64,000 nucleotides of DNA from GWE2-42-39 sp034003625 (lineage in GTDB: Bacteria; Bacteroidota; Bacteroidia; Bacteroidales; Prolixibacteraceae). Each line of letters starts with the position of its first letter. Positions within the stretch are counted from its first letter, which is position 1. The DNA is taken from NCBI GenBank assembly GCA_034003625.1, contig JAVEYG010000004.1:86626-150625 (forward strand). Direction: 5' to 3'. Position numbers and translations under genes: made by a program. Of this stretch, positions 7,905 to 17,120 are shown one piece after another. The notes beneath the pieces are model-generated. The model did not search any database and was not told the origin of the DNA. It was given only the letters and a program-made list of their open reading frames with translations.

Positions 7905-9434
7905 CTATTTTAACAGCCACATCAATTTGTTTATTTCATCGTATCCATCGTATTGACGGTCAAGTGCTTCGATGAGATTTTCCCGGTTGTAGTTGGTTTC
8001 CGAAGAAGGATACAACCAACGCATCGGAATGCCGTTTTTATTGTTTTCATTCAGGCTTGTTGCCGGGTTAATTGGAAATTCGGGATAGCCTGTCCGTCGG
8101 TATTCAAAGAAGCTGCCGGGGGCATCCTGGAAGAAGTTAAGGATGTAACGCTGCATCCAAACCTGTTTCAGCTGCTCTTCGGTTGTTGTTTTAAATGCAG
8201 CTTCGCCTGTAAAATAGCCGTCAATGTATGCCTGGTTAATTGCCATTCCATGAGCATATTCCGGTTTAACCGCCATGGTTGCAGTCAAGGCCGATTTAAC
8301 GCCTTGTTCATAATAATCTTTCGCGGTGCCAGTTGTAATCCAGCCACGTATCCGGGCTTCTGCCAGAATCAGTTGTTGTTCGGCGTAAGTCAGCAGCATG
8401 CGCGGTTCGTTGATTTCTTCTTTCTGGTAACGTTGGTTGATCAGCGAATATTTATTGGCGCTGTGGTTGGCATTCATTTGCGAATATTCCATGGCAACAT
8501 CCACGCCCACGTAAGCATCCGGGTCTGTTTGGGTTTTTCCTGAAGCTATTTCAGCAGCTGCAGGTTCTCCATAATAATACATCCGCCTGTCGTTTAAGCT
8601 TTTCAGGTTGTTCAGGAGCAATGAGCTGAGAATTGTCCTGCCGGTAAAAAGTGGACTGGTACTATAAATTGGCTGTTTGTTTATTGAATTATAAACAAGC
8701 CCGAAATGCCCGGTTGTATTGGTTAAAATATTACCGGCGGCAACAATTTCGGCAAAACGCGATTTTACGTTCAGTGAGGCAACACCTTCTTTCTTGCTCA
8801 ATGACATCAGAACTTTAAGCGCCAGGGCATTCGTGGCCCTGCGCCATTTGACAGGATCACCATTGTACGGAGTAGGGTCGCCGGCAAAAGTTGTCCCGTT
8901 GGCAAAATACTGATCGGCTTCTTTAAGTTCATCCAATATGCCGATAAGGATCGTTTCCTGTGTGTCGTATTTCGGACGGAAATTACCGATTTCTCCCTGC
9001 CCGGTTTCGCTGTATGGCATATCTCCTACCTGCATGGTCAGCCGATAGAACATAAAGGCCTTCGCAAATTTTCCTACTCCCCTGTATGAGTTTTCATTTG
9101 GGCTTCCTAAAGCATGTTCTATCATTTTATCGATATTGGGGAGAATGGTCAAACCCCCAAAATCGGTACTTCCTATTGTGTTGTATTGTGTCCCCATTTG
9201 GCCTTCGTTGGCATAACCAACATATTTCGACAAGGCATTTTCTGAAATCATCGCTTTGGCGTCAATGCCCTGAAATTTGGCAACTTTCAACACAACGTTT
9301 GTACACAAAAGAGATGCGCTGACCGTAGTTGTGGCATCGGGGTTCGTGTTCATTTCCTCAAATTGATTGCAGCCTGAAAGCATCGTAAAGACGAGGATGG
9401 CGCATATACTGATGTATGTATGTTTATTTTTCAT
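7905..9434 (-). CDS. SusD-like surface glycan-binding lipoprotein (SusD-like_2 type)
   Basis: 509 residues. The leader ends in a lipobox (TMLSGC, lipidated Cys22), followed by NQFEEMNTNPDATTTV, the opening typical of the SusD-like_2 branch rather than classical SusD/RagB. These proteins sit on the outer face of the outer membrane and form a lid on the SusC barrel, delivering oligosaccharides. It is encoded 12 bases after the SusC gene in the same orientation, the standard susC-susD order. With the adjacent GH16 enzyme, the likely ligand is a beta-glucan such as laminarin; this is inferred from context only. Confidence 0.9.
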   Translation of the reverse strand: MKNKHTYISICAILVFTMLSGCNQFEEMNTNPDATTTVSASLLCTNVVLKVAKFQGIDAKAMISENALSKYVGYANEGQMGTQYNTIGSTDFGGLTILPNIDKMIEHALGSPNENSYRGVGKFAKAFMFYRLTMQVGDMPYSETGQGEIGNFRPKYDTQETILIGILDELKEADQYFANGTTFAGDPTPYNGDPVKWRRATNALALKVLMSLSKKEGVASLNVKSRFAEIVAAGNILTNTTGHFGLVYNSINKQPIYSTSPLFTGRTILSSLLLNNLKSLNDRRMYYYGEPAAAEIASGKTQTDPDAYVGVDVAMEYSQMNANHSANKYSLINQRYQKEEINEPRMLLTYAEQQLILAEARIRGWITTGTAKDYYEQGVKSALTATMAVKPEYAHGMAINQAYIDGYFTGEAAFKTTTEEQLKQVWMQRYILNFFQDAPGSFFEYRRTGYPEFPINPATSLNENNKNGIPMRWLYPSSETNYNRENLIEALDRQYDGYDEINKLMWLLK

Positions 9435-9446
9435 GTCGGTCGTATT

Positions 9447-12400
9447 TTAGAAATTAAACTTCAGGTTAAAACCAAGGTAACGTTGCGAAGGGTCGCTAAA
9501 ATTTTCAACCCCTCCATCCGGGTCGGAATATTCAAACTGTTTCGCCCACAAATAAACATTTTGGCCTACCACAGACACAGAAGCTCCTTTGGCATAAAAT
9601 TTAGCACATATCCTCTTTGGCAATTCATACGTAAGCGACATCTCACGGATTTTGAAAAAAGTGGCATCATACGCATCAACAGGCGATGGCGCACCGCCCC
9701 AGGCGGTTCCTTTGTGCATACTTTCCAGGTATGACTTATAAGTGACAGCTATATCATTTGTTGCATATTCCCGTGTGTCAGTAAGAATGTTCCCATAGGT
9801 ATCGTAAGTAGCTGCTCCTGAAACTACTTTTACACCCTGGCCGATATAATTTTTTGAACCTGGCACAGTTGCATCTATGTAACGAGCAGGGACAACGGAC
9901 TTCGGATGAGAACCGGCACGCCACATATACATTTCGGTGGTTGTTTGCGCGATACCGCCGACACGCCCATCAATCGAGATAGTGAATTGAAATGCTTTGT
10001 ACCTCAAACTTGAATTTGCCCCCCAAATCCAATCGGGATCGGAATAGCCAAACTTAGAATCGTACGCAGAATAAAGTGGTTGCCCGTTGTTGTGGATAAT
10101 GTTGCCATTTGGGTCGCGCTGGTAATCACGCAAAATATAATGGTCAACCCTTTCTCCTACTTTCACCCATGGTTTATCAGCAGAAAAATCTGGATCCAAC
10201 CCGGTATAATAACGTGCGTACCTCGACCAGTTAAGGTTGACGTCCCACTGCCAGTCATTTGATTTAATCGGTATCACATTGGCTGTAATTTCAAGGCCCC
10301 TGCGTGTAATTTCCTCTTTGGAATTGATATAGTTATTGGTAAAACCTGAAGCCGGGCTTACTCCTGCAGATCTCAAAAAGTCGTACATTCTCTTGCTGTA
10401 ATATGATACATCCAATGAAGCCCTGTTCTTCAATGCTTTTATGACCGTACCAATTTCAAAGGTTTCGCTGCCATCAGCAAAAACATCGTCTAACCTCAAT
10501 GTTGTGGGATATGTTGCCAATCCCAAAGCCCCCCAGCCTTTCGCGCCTGCTGCTTCGACGGCATAAACCTTGTTTATGTCGTAAATACCCGGAGGTGTTT
10601 TTGCAGATGTCCAGGATCCGCGCAATTTCCATAATGACAGCCAATCCATTTCAGGCAATATTTCTGAAGCAATAAAACTTGTTGAGATTGAAGGGTAAAA
10701 GTAAGAACGTGTGTTCTCCGACAGCGTTGAACTCCAGTCGTTCCGGAATGTCCCTTCTGCATACAACATATTTTTCCACGATATGGCTATACGACCGAAA
10801 ACACTGTTTACCTGTCGTTTATGCAGGCTTGAACTGACTACCGCCGGATTAGTGGAAGATTTCAGTGAATAATAGCCTGGGATAGTCAGTCCGCCTTGTG
10901 TGCGGGCTTCAATACCTTCGTCCTGGGTAAAATAAATGGTCCCGCCCACAAGTCCGTCCAGCGAAAAATCTCCTATCGTTTTATCACCTGACAAGATCAA
11001 GTCGTTATTGATGCTGTACCCTCTTCCAAGCCCGACATTATAAGACCCTTTCATTGATTCGCCCCAGATTTGGGTCCCGTTTTTAATGACCGTGGAAGTA
11101 CCTCCCCCCTGGAATGATCCTTTGGAAACCTGGACAACCTGACGGTCGCTATAAGTATCATATCCGGTACGGAATGTGGCCTTGAGCCAATCTGTAAAAT
11201 CATAACTTAAAGCAAGGGTGCCACTGAAGATGTCCCTGTTTAAGCTGTGTATTCTTTCGTATCTGTCGAAATACGGGTTGTTGTTAATAGAGGTAAAACT
11301 ACTGTTTTGTGTTTCGTTTTTAGTCACCCAGTAATCTTTATAATCCCTGATGTCGTAGTCGGGCGCCGCCCAGATAAGGATATTGTACATGGGGTCGTAT
11401 CCGGTATATCCGCTAAAGCCGATATTCGGAGAAGTTTGTTTATTATAGCTCATGGTCGACGACAAGGTAAATTTATTGATCTTCATGTCGCCGCCTAAAC
11501 TGTATGTTATTTTTTCAAATTTGGAATTCGGGTATTGCCCTTTATTTTTCACCCAGGTTGCCGACGAACGCAAACTCCCATATTCGCCTTGCTGCACTAC
11601 GCTAACGTTATTGTTTAAAATGTACCCTTGTTCCAGAAAATTTTTGAAATTATCTTTTCCCCTTGGCAAATAAGGCATTGCTTCCATCGTCTTTGTCAAT
11701 GGGTTCCACTGGATCACTTCACGTCCGTCTAAAGGAGGGCCCCACGAGCCATCGCCGGAACGCACGTAGGTGTTTGTTGCCGTATTGACAACCCGTCCGT
11801 ACGTTGACTGCATTTCGGGTATTGCCAGAAAACCGGCTGAAAACATCGTTCCACTATTGACCGCAACGGATAAGCCTTTGTCTTTACTTCCTTTTTTCGT
11901 AGTGATCATTATAGCGCCACCAGCCCCCCGGTAGCCATAAAGCGCCGATGCCGTTGCCCCCTTCAGCACGTTAATATCCTCAATATCGTCGGAAGGCAGG
12001 TCGCGCAAACTCATGTTCCCGTAGGGAACCCCGTCGATGACCAGAAGGGGCGATTCGCCACGGATCTGGATATCCGGTTCGGCTGTAAATTCGGTACTGT
12101 TTTTAACCAGCATTCCCGCGACCTTACCCGTCAGCGAGGTTCCCAAATCAATGCCTTTTACTGTATTTAACGTTTCACCTGTGACTTTTTGTACGGCATA
12201 ACCGAGCGCTTTTTCCTGACGTTTTATACCTAAAGCTGTTACCACAACTTCGTCAACACCAATTGTTTCAACGCCTAAAACTACGTCTATCTGGCTTTGA
12301 TTGGCGACTGTAATTTCCTGGGTTTTCATCCCGACAAAGGAGAAAACCAGGGTCGCAGTAGGTGAAACGTTTGGAAGGTTGTATTTCCCGTCGGCATCGG

Positions 12401-12875
12401 TGATGGTTCCTTGTGTGGTACCCTTCACATACACGGTAACCCCCGGAAGGGATTGCCCGTTCTGGTCGGTAACCTTACCGCTGATGGTTTGCGGCGTTTG
12501 CTGTATTTCGGATGTTTTGGTGGTCAATACAATCTGGCGGTCGATTATCACGTAATTGACATTGGTACCCGCGAACAGGTCGTTTAAGATGTCTTCTACC
12601 CGCTTGTTCTCAACATGAACAGAGACCTTGCGTTCTACATCGATCATGTTCTTGTTGAAGAGAAAATAAAAGTCGCTGGCATTTTCAATCTCGTTCAAAA
12701 CGTCCACCACTGAAGCATTCACCATTTTCAGGTTAAAACGGGTTTGCTGTGAGTAACTGTTGGCTGCAAAACCCTGCACAATGGCCAGAAAAAGAAAAAA
12801 TACACTCAGGCGCATAATTTTCAAAAGTTTAGACAGACCGGTCAACCCGGCCCTGTCGGTTCGTTTTTTTTTCAT
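9447..12875 (-). CDS. SusC-like TonB-dependent receptor with STN signalling domain
   Basis: 1142 residues. The signal peptide ends near residue 43 (NSYSQQ). Residues about 45-117 form an STN (secretin/TonB N-terminal) domain, 130-205 a carboxypeptidase-D regulatory-like domain (ISGKVTDQNGQSLPGVTV), the TonB box is near 207-216 (VDEVVVTALG), the plug follows with LLVIDGVP and the GAIMITTKKG end, and the rest is the 22-stranded barrel ending in an aromatic residue (FNLKFNF). It imports oligosaccharides through the outer membrane with the partner SusD and TonB-ExbBD energy. The STN domain is the part that contacts a FecR anti-sigma factor, and fecR and sigma genes lie directly upstream, so induction through the receptor is expected. 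Confidence 0.93.
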   Translation of the reverse strand: MKKKRTDRAGLTGLSKLLKIMRLSVFFLFLAIVQGFAANSYSQQTRFNLKMVNASVVDVLNEIENASDFYFLFNKNMIDVERKVSVHVENKRVEDILNDLFAGTNVNYVIIDRQIVLTTKTSEIQQTPQTISGKVTDQNGQSLPGVTVYVKGTTQGTITDADGKYNLPNVSPTATLVFSFVGMKTQEITVANQSQIDVVLGVETIGVDEVVVTALGIKRQEKALGYAVQKVTGETLNTVKGIDLGTSLTGKVAGMLVKNSTEFTAEPDIQIRGESPLLVIDGVPYGNMSLRDLPSDDIEDINVLKGATASALYGYRGAGGAIMITTKKGSKDKGLSVAVNSGTMFSAGFLAIPEMQSTYGRVVNTATNTYVRSGDGSWGPPLDGREVIQWNPLTKTMEAMPYLPRGKDNFKNFLEQGYILNNNVSVVQQGEYGSLRSSATWVKNKGQYPNSKFEKITYSLGGDMKINKFTLSSTMSYNKQTSPNIGFSGYTGYDPMYNILIWAAPDYDIRDYKDYWVTKNETQNSSFTSINNNPYFDRYERIHSLNRDIFSGTLALSYDFTDWLKATFRTGYDTYSDRQVVQVSKGSFQGGGTSTVIKNGTQIWGESMKGSYNVGLGRGYSINNDLILSGDKTIGDFSLDGLVGGTIYFTQDEGIEARTQGGLTIPGYYSLKSSTNPAVVSSSLHKRQVNSVFGRIAISWKNMLYAEGTFRNDWSSTLSENTRSYFYPSISTSFIASEILPEMDWLSLWKLRGSWTSAKTPPGIYDINKVYAVEAAGAKGWGALGLATYPTTLRLDDVFADGSETFEIGTVIKALKNRASLDVSYYSKRMYDFLRSAGVSPASGFTNNYINSKEEITRRGLEITANVIPIKSNDWQWDVNLNWSRYARYYTGLDPDFSADKPWVKVGERVDHYILRDYQRDPNGNIIHNNGQPLYSAYDSKFGYSDPDWIWGANSSLRYKAFQFTISIDGRVGGIAQTTTEMYMWRAGSHPKSVVPARYIDATVPGSKNYIGQGVKVVSGAATYDTYGNILTDTREYATNDIAVTYKSYLESMHKGTAWGGAPSPVDAYDATFFKIREMSLTYELPKRICAKFYAKGASVSVVGQNVYLWAKQFEYSDPDGGVENFSDPSQRYLGFNLKFNF

Positions 12876-12928
12876 ACTTTTGTCAAGTTAAGTGGTTTAA
12901 TAAAAATGACTATTACGCTACTTTATTT

Positions 12929-12959
12929 GACAGGGAAGTGGTAACGACACTTTCCTGTC
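12929..12959 (-). promoter_or_regulatory. Hairpin in the fecR-susC gap (locus 1)
   Basis: GACAGGGAAGTG (12929-12940) pairs with CACTTTCCTGTC (12948-12959) with one wobble around a 7-base loop. It lies just past the fecR stop on the minus strand and about 55 bases before the susC start. It probably limits read-through from sigma-fecR into susC. A sigma-specific susC promoter would have to lie between it and 12876; I cannot identify one by consensus. Confidence 0.5.
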
Positions 12960-12965
12960 GTTTTT

Positions 12966-13997
12966 TTATTTGAATTCTTTTAATTTTTCTTCGCTAAAAT
13001 TGAGTACAACGGTCTTTGTCCCGAAACTGCCGTCCTGCTTCTTTTCTCTTTTTTCAATCCGGTAGGTTATCGGTGTGGTCAGCTCAATCAGGCGGAGCGC
13101 TTCTTCGAGTTGTTCGTTTTCAAATGTGGCGTGAAATACGTAGTTATTAAGGCGTTCGTCCGCAATTACAATTTCGGCATTGTACCAGCGGCTCAGACGT
13201 TTGGCAACCTGTTCAAATGTTTCGTCCCGGAAGATCAGCTTTCCTTCAATCCATGAGATATATTGTACCGCGTTGATTTGTTTTCGCGTAAACTTGCCGG
13301 TTTGCCGGTTGTATGTAAGTTGCTGATCGGGATCAAGGCTGGAAATAAGTTGCCCGTTCCGGTTATATACTTCCACTTTTCCCGTTTCAAGCGTTACTTC
13401 TTCAGACCGTATATCTTCAAAAGCCATTATATTGAAACGGGTGCCCAAAACTTTTATGTCAAGATTGCCCGTCAATACATGAAAGGCGGAATTTGAACGG
13501 TGGGCGACATCGAAAAGTGCTTCGCCTGAAAGGTATACTTCGCGGCTTTCGGTAAACGGTACCGGGTACTTTAACACAGAGCCGCTGTTTAGATAGCCGC
13601 TTGAGCCATCGGGCAGTTCAAAATGGGTACGAACGCCATTCGGGCATTGGATTTCCGCCCATGCAAGCTGCTGCCTGGGGCTGTTGCTGATAAAGAAGTA
13701 GGCCAGTCCGCCGATTAGAAAGGGAATGAAAAGCAGGGCTGCGATGCGTTGTAGTTGGAAAAATATCCGCATTTGTTTTTTCCGGCGGTTTTCTTCCATA
13801 AACAACTCGTGATGAACCCGGTAAAGTAACGGCCCCATATCTTTTTCGGGTGTTTCTTTTTCGCTGAATTCCATCCAGTGTTCCTGCATTTGCCCCACCA
13901 ATTCAGGATCAGAAGGTTTTGTTTCAAAAGTTTCCCGGAGTTCGCGGTAATCTTTCCCCGAATACCGGTTTTCAAAGTATCGTCGCAATAAATTCAT
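12966..13997 (-). CDS. FecR-type anti-sigma factor (locus 1)
   Basis: 343 residues. A cytoplasmic N-terminal region of ~84 residues binds sigma, followed by one transmembrane segment (about 85-104, IAALLFIPFLIGGLAYFFI). A periplasmic FecR domain follows (about 115-215, with ELPDGSSGYLNSGS and the LSGEALFDV and VLGTRFNIMAF motifs), and a C-terminal DUF4974 domain of ~75 residues. The family senses the STN domain of its cognate SusC and releases its ECF sigma, often after proteolysis. The gene sits between the sigma gene (87 bases upstream) and susC (90 bases downstream), all on the minus strand. It should regulate the GH16 locus. Confidence 0.9.
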   Translation of the reverse strand: MNLLRRYFENRYSGKDYRELRETFETKPSDPELVGQMQEHWMEFSEKETPEKDMGPLLYRVHHELFMEENRRKKQMRIFFQLQRIAALLFIPFLIGGLAYFFISNSPRQQLAWAEIQCPNGVRTHFELPDGSSGYLNSGSVLKYPVPFTESREVYLSGEALFDVAHRSNSAFHVLTGNLDIKVLGTRFNIMAFEDIRSEEVTLETGKVEVYNRNGQLISSLDPDQQLTYNRQTGKFTRKQINAVQYISWIEGKLIFRDETFEQVAKRLSRWYNAEIVIADERLNNYVFHATFENEQLEEALRLIELTTPITYRIEKREKKQDGSFGTKTVVLNFSEEKLKEFK

Positions 13998-14084
13998 TTT
14001 TCAGTATGGGTTTAAAACCGATTTATTCTGTTCTGTAAAAGGTAATAGGGTTGGGCACAAAAAATCCCCCAGTGGAAAGTGAAA

Positions 14085-14684
14085 TTATTTTTCGGAAGAG
14101 AAGAAGAGGGAAAAGAATATAAGGCCGGCAATTTTTTCATCGGCCAAGCCTTCTTTCAATCTTTTCAGGGCTTCGGTCAGGTGGTTTTCAACGGTTTTGG
14201 GAGAAATGCCCAACAGGCCGGCGATCTCTTTTACCGACCGCCCTTCCTTACGTTTGTAGAGCAATATTTCTTTTTGCCGTTGTGGCAACCGGTTAATGAT
14301 CTTCTCTGTTATTTCGAGCAGCGATTGGTAGTCCATCCGTTCGTCCATGTCAGTAGAATAGCTTGTTTCCGAATGGATAATTTCGTGCCGGTAAGCCTGC
14401 TCCCGGCTTATTTTTAAAAACAATTCCCGGATGTGGTTGTACGCAATTTTAAACAGATAGGCTTTGAATGAAAGCTCCTGGTTGATTAATTTTCGCGACT
14501 TCCATATTTTGAGAAATACTTCCTGGACAACCTCTTCGGCTTCTTCTTTTGATTTAAGGTAACCGTAAGCAAAAAAATAAAGTTTCCTGCCGTAATGGTC
14601 GAAGAGCTGGTTGAACGATTCGACATCCCCGTTCTTCAGTCCAGAAACCAGCCGGGGTTCGGTATGTGGATCAAACGTAGTCAA
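14085..14684 (-). CDS. ECF sigma-70 factor (locus 1)
   Basis: 199 residues with a sigma region 2 (about 25-92; FAYGYLKSKEEAEEVVQEVFLKIW) and region 4 (about 130-182; LPQRQKEILLYK, then a helix-turn-helix with GISPKTVENHL). No region 3, as expected of the ECF group. The start is a TTG at 14684; an in-frame TGA lies just upstream and no in-frame ATG exists before residue ~110, so TTG is effectively forced. It should direct RNA polymerase to the susC promoter of the minus-strand locus once freed from the adjacent FecR. Confidence 0.9.
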   Translation of the reverse strand: MTTFDPHTEPRLVSGLKNGDVESFNQLFDHYGRKLYFFAYGYLKSKEEAEEVVQEVFLKIWKSRKLINQELSFKAYLFKIAYNHIRELFLKISREQAYRHEIIHSETSYSTDMDERMDYQSLLEITEKIINRLPQRQKEILLYKRKEGRSVKEIAGLLGISPKTVENHLTEALKRLKEGLADEKIAGLIFFSLFFSSEK

Positions 14685-14894
14685 AACAAAAGATCATTTT
14701 TATGGCAGCCAAATTACGGACTTTTTTAATATGAACCGGTTGATTTCTTTTGATAAATTTAGGTTTTTGCCTGCATCTGTCTTTTGAACGCTACTGCGTT
14801 GTGCAATTTAATACGGCAGCAAGAAACGAACGTGCATGTATTCCCGACACCAGTCATTCACTTATGTCCATCACCAAAACCGAAAAAAAATTAA

Positions 14895-14902
14895 TACTTT
14901 TG
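14895..14902 (+). promoter_or_regulatory. Candidate -7 element (TACTTTTG) for the plus-strand sigma gene
   Basis: TACTTTTG fits the Bacteroidota -7 consensus TAnnTTTG and lies 25 bases before the sigma ATG at 14928. I see no clear TTG/TTTG -33 box at the usual distance. The 243-base interval 14685-14927 is the divergent promoter region for two opposing ECF sigma genes. On the minus strand only a near-match (TAATTTG, 14710-14716) is visible. Confidence 0.45.
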
Positions 14903-14927
14903 GCTTTCAACGTAGTTTGTTATTTGG

Positions 14928-15551
14928 ATGCCGGGGAAAGACACACATACCGACGAGGAGCTTATCACAAAAATAAAATTGGGCGATGAAAATGCGTTTC
15001 GGATGTTGTATGAAAAATACTGCCGGCAGCTCATCCGTTTTGCCGCTTCGTATTTACCTGATATTTCCGATGCAGAAGAAATTATCCAAAATGTGTTTGT
15101 TGAATTGTGGGAAAGACGCGAACAACTTGATCCAGAGCGTTTTGTGAAAAATTATTTGTATCGGGTCACCGTGAATAAAGTATACAACCACCTGAAGCGG
15201 AAAGTGGTGGAGCGAAAATACCTTCAGTGTCTTGATGTACTTGAAACCAATACAATAAACGAAGCCGAGAAGAAAATCTATCGCGAAGAACTGGCCGGGG
15301 CTGTCAATCATTTGCTTGACCGGTTGCCGGAACAGCAGCGGGTTATTTTTTATCTCAGCCGTTGGGAAGGCCTGTCGCACAAAGAAATTGCCGACCAGTT
15401 GCAGATTTCGGTCCGCACGGTTGAGAACCAGGTGTACCGGGCCGTAAAATACATCCGCGAAAATATTAAAACCGACCACCTTGTTGTTTTCCTGATCTCC
15501 GAATTAATGCTTTTGAACAGCTTTCCTGTCCATCTTGTTTTGTCTCCCTGA
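14928..15551 (+). CDS. ECF sigma-70 factor (locus 2)
   Basis: 207 residues. Region 2 is near 20-90 (FAASYLPDISDAEEIIQNVFVELWERR) and region 4 near 130-180 (LPEQQRVIFYLSR, then LQISVRTVENQVYRAVKYIRE). After region 4 comes a hydrophobic C-terminal tail (VFLISELMLLNSFPVHLVL), commonly seen in Bacteroidota ECF factors of Sus loci. It starts at ATG 14928 behind a TACTTTTG element. It is transcribed away from the locus 1 sigma gene and is followed, after an unusually long 369-base gap, by its probable FecR partner, with which it should control the large 15.9-35.2 kb locus. Confidence 0.9.
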   Translation: MPGKDTHTDEELITKIKLGDENAFRMLYEKYCRQLIRFAASYLPDISDAEEIIQNVFVELWERREQLDPERFVKNYLYRVTVNKVYNHLKRKVVERKYLQCLDVLETNTINEAEKKIYREELAGAVNHLLDRLPEQQRVIFYLSRWEGLSHKEIADQLQISVRTVENQVYRAVKYIRENIKTDHLVVFLISELMLLNSFPVHLVLSP

Positions 15552-15675
15552 GAGGAATACCCAATATTCAATATCGAATATCCAAATAAACAGCCAGAAA
15601 AAGTCGCAGTGGGCAGTCGCAGAATTTTTACAAGTTGCAGGGAAACAGCCGGGTTTATCCCATAGGGATAATCGC

Positions 15676-15709
15676 TCTTTAACACCGGGTTGAAACTCGG
15701 TGTTAAAGA
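15676..15709 (+). promoter_or_regulatory. Perfect hairpin in the 369-base sigma-fecR gap (locus 2)
   Basis: TCTTTAACACCG (15676-15687) pairs perfectly with CGGTGTTAAAGA (15698-15709), and the loop can extend the stem (GTT with AAC). No long T-run follows, so it may be a terminator, processing site or pause site. The rest of 15552-15920 holds a short AATATT-rich palindromic stretch and an A-rich segment, and no gene that I can support. Confidence 0.5.
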
Positions 15710-15920
15710 ATAACGGAATAAATCCGGCGCATTCGGGAAGTAGTTTGAAAAAATGGCATTCTATGCGCCGGAATTGGAGGCCTCTTTTTTATTTTATATT
15801 CTGAAAAACATTGCAAAACGGGCTATTCCCGCCTAAAGAGAAAAAAGTCAGAAAAAAATACGATTGCAATGAGTAGTTTACCACTGTCAAATTGTATTAG
15901 CTGCACTAAAAGGAAAAATC

Positions 15921-16979
15921 ATGGGACTTCATGAATTTAATGCACTGATTGAAAAATTCCGGAAAAACCAATGTTCTGTTGATGAATTGATCAGGCTGGA
16001 TGCACAAATGCAAAAAGAAGAGACGGTTAAGGAATGGATGCTGGGCTCGTTGGCCGGCCAGTCAAAAAACCAAACCGTTTATCCGGTTGATTACGAAGAA
16101 TTATTCCAACGAATTAAAAACCAGATTTCAAAGAAAACAGAAAGCGGGGAAATATCTGCCCTTCGTTATTTCAACCGGTCGGTAAAGTGGGCGGCAGCAG
16201 TGGTGTTGGCATTTCTTATTGGCGGATTGGCTTCCTATTTTCTTTTTACTGAAGTATCCGGAGTGAATGAAAACACATTTAGCGAAATTGTGGCGCCATA
16301 CGGTTCAAAAACAGAAATGGTTTTGCCCGACGGCTCGAAAGTGTGGTTGAATGCCGGCAGTAAAATAAAATATCAGGCTAATTTTAACGGTAGCCACCGT
16401 GATGTGTCGCTTTCGGGCGAAGCTTTTTTCGAGGTTAAAAAGAACGGGGAAATCCCCTTTGTGGTCAATGCACTGGGTTTGGAAGTTGTGGTAAAAGGAA
16501 CCCGTTTTAACGTGAAGGCGTACGAATCGGAAAATACCATTACCACGACCCTGGTGGAAGGAAAAGTGCTGCTGGAAAGCAACCGGTACCGCTTTTCAGG
16601 AGACAACGTTTTGCTCCCTTCGCAAAAAGCCGTGTTTTCCAAAAGCAAACGGGAAATGCTTGTTAGCGCTGTTGATGATGTTTATTCAGAAATAGCATGG
16701 AAAGATAACCAACTGATTTTAAAAGGTGAAAAAATTGAAGACCTCGCCGTGAAGCTGGAACGAAAATACGACGTGCAAATTCGTTTCGGATCGGAAGAAA
16801 TCAAAAACTACAAATTCTCGGGGACCCTGAAAGACGAAACCATACAACAGGTGCTGGAAGTGATCAAATTCTCGGCCCCGGTTGACTACAAAATGAGCGG
16901 GAAAGAAGTCACCCTGGTTGTAAACCCGGCAACGATTGACAGCTATACTAAATTTCTGAAAAAAACGAACAACCACTAA
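15921..16979 (+). CDS. FecR-type anti-sigma factor (locus 2)
   Basis: 352 residues. N-terminal cytoplasmic sigma-binding region to ~88; a transmembrane segment about 90-109 (WAAAVVLAFLIGGLASYFLF); FecR domain about 118-220 (MVLPDGSKVWLNAGSKI, LSGEAFFEV, VKGTRFNVKAY); and a C-terminal DUF4974 domain about 265-335. It starts at ATG 15921 with a purine-rich AAAAGG 8 bases upstream. It should hold the 14928 sigma factor inactive until the STN domain of the SusC at 17121 reports ligand. A hairpin follows the gene before susC. Confidence 0.9.
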   Translation: MGLHEFNALIEKFRKNQCSVDELIRLDAQMQKEETVKEWMLGSLAGQSKNQTVYPVDYEELFQRIKNQISKKTESGEISALRYFNRSVKWAAAVVLAFLIGGLASYFLFTEVSGVNENTFSEIVAPYGSKTEMVLPDGSKVWLNAGSKIKYQANFNGSHRDVSLSGEAFFEVKKNGEIPFVVNALGLEVVVKGTRFNVKAYESENTITTTLVEGKVLLESNRYRFSGDNVLLPSQKAVFSKSKREMLVSAVDDVYSEIAWKDNQLILKGEKIEDLAVKLERKYDVQIRFGSEEIKNYKFSGTLKDETIQQVLEVIKFSAPVDYKMSGKEVTLVVNPATIDSYTKFLKKTNNH

Positions 16980-17009
16980 AAACAAACACATGCAATCCGA
17001 AATAAAAAA

Positions 17010-17039
17010 GGGGAAAGGGCCGCCAACGGCCTTGTCCCC
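17010..17039 (+). promoter_or_regulatory. Hairpin in the fecR-susC gap (locus 2)
   Basis: GGGGAAAGGGCCG (17010-17022) pairs with CGGCCTTGTCCCC (17027-17039) around a 4-base loop, with one mismatch and one wobble. It lies 31 bases after the fecR stop and 81 bases before the susC start, the same place as in the other two Sus loci. Confidence 0.55.
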
Positions 17040-17120
17040 GATCTAAAAGTTCAACAATCAGAATGCCCGTCATCGCCAAATTTCCGGCATTCAAAGTCAA
17101 ACCATTAACATTTCAAATGT

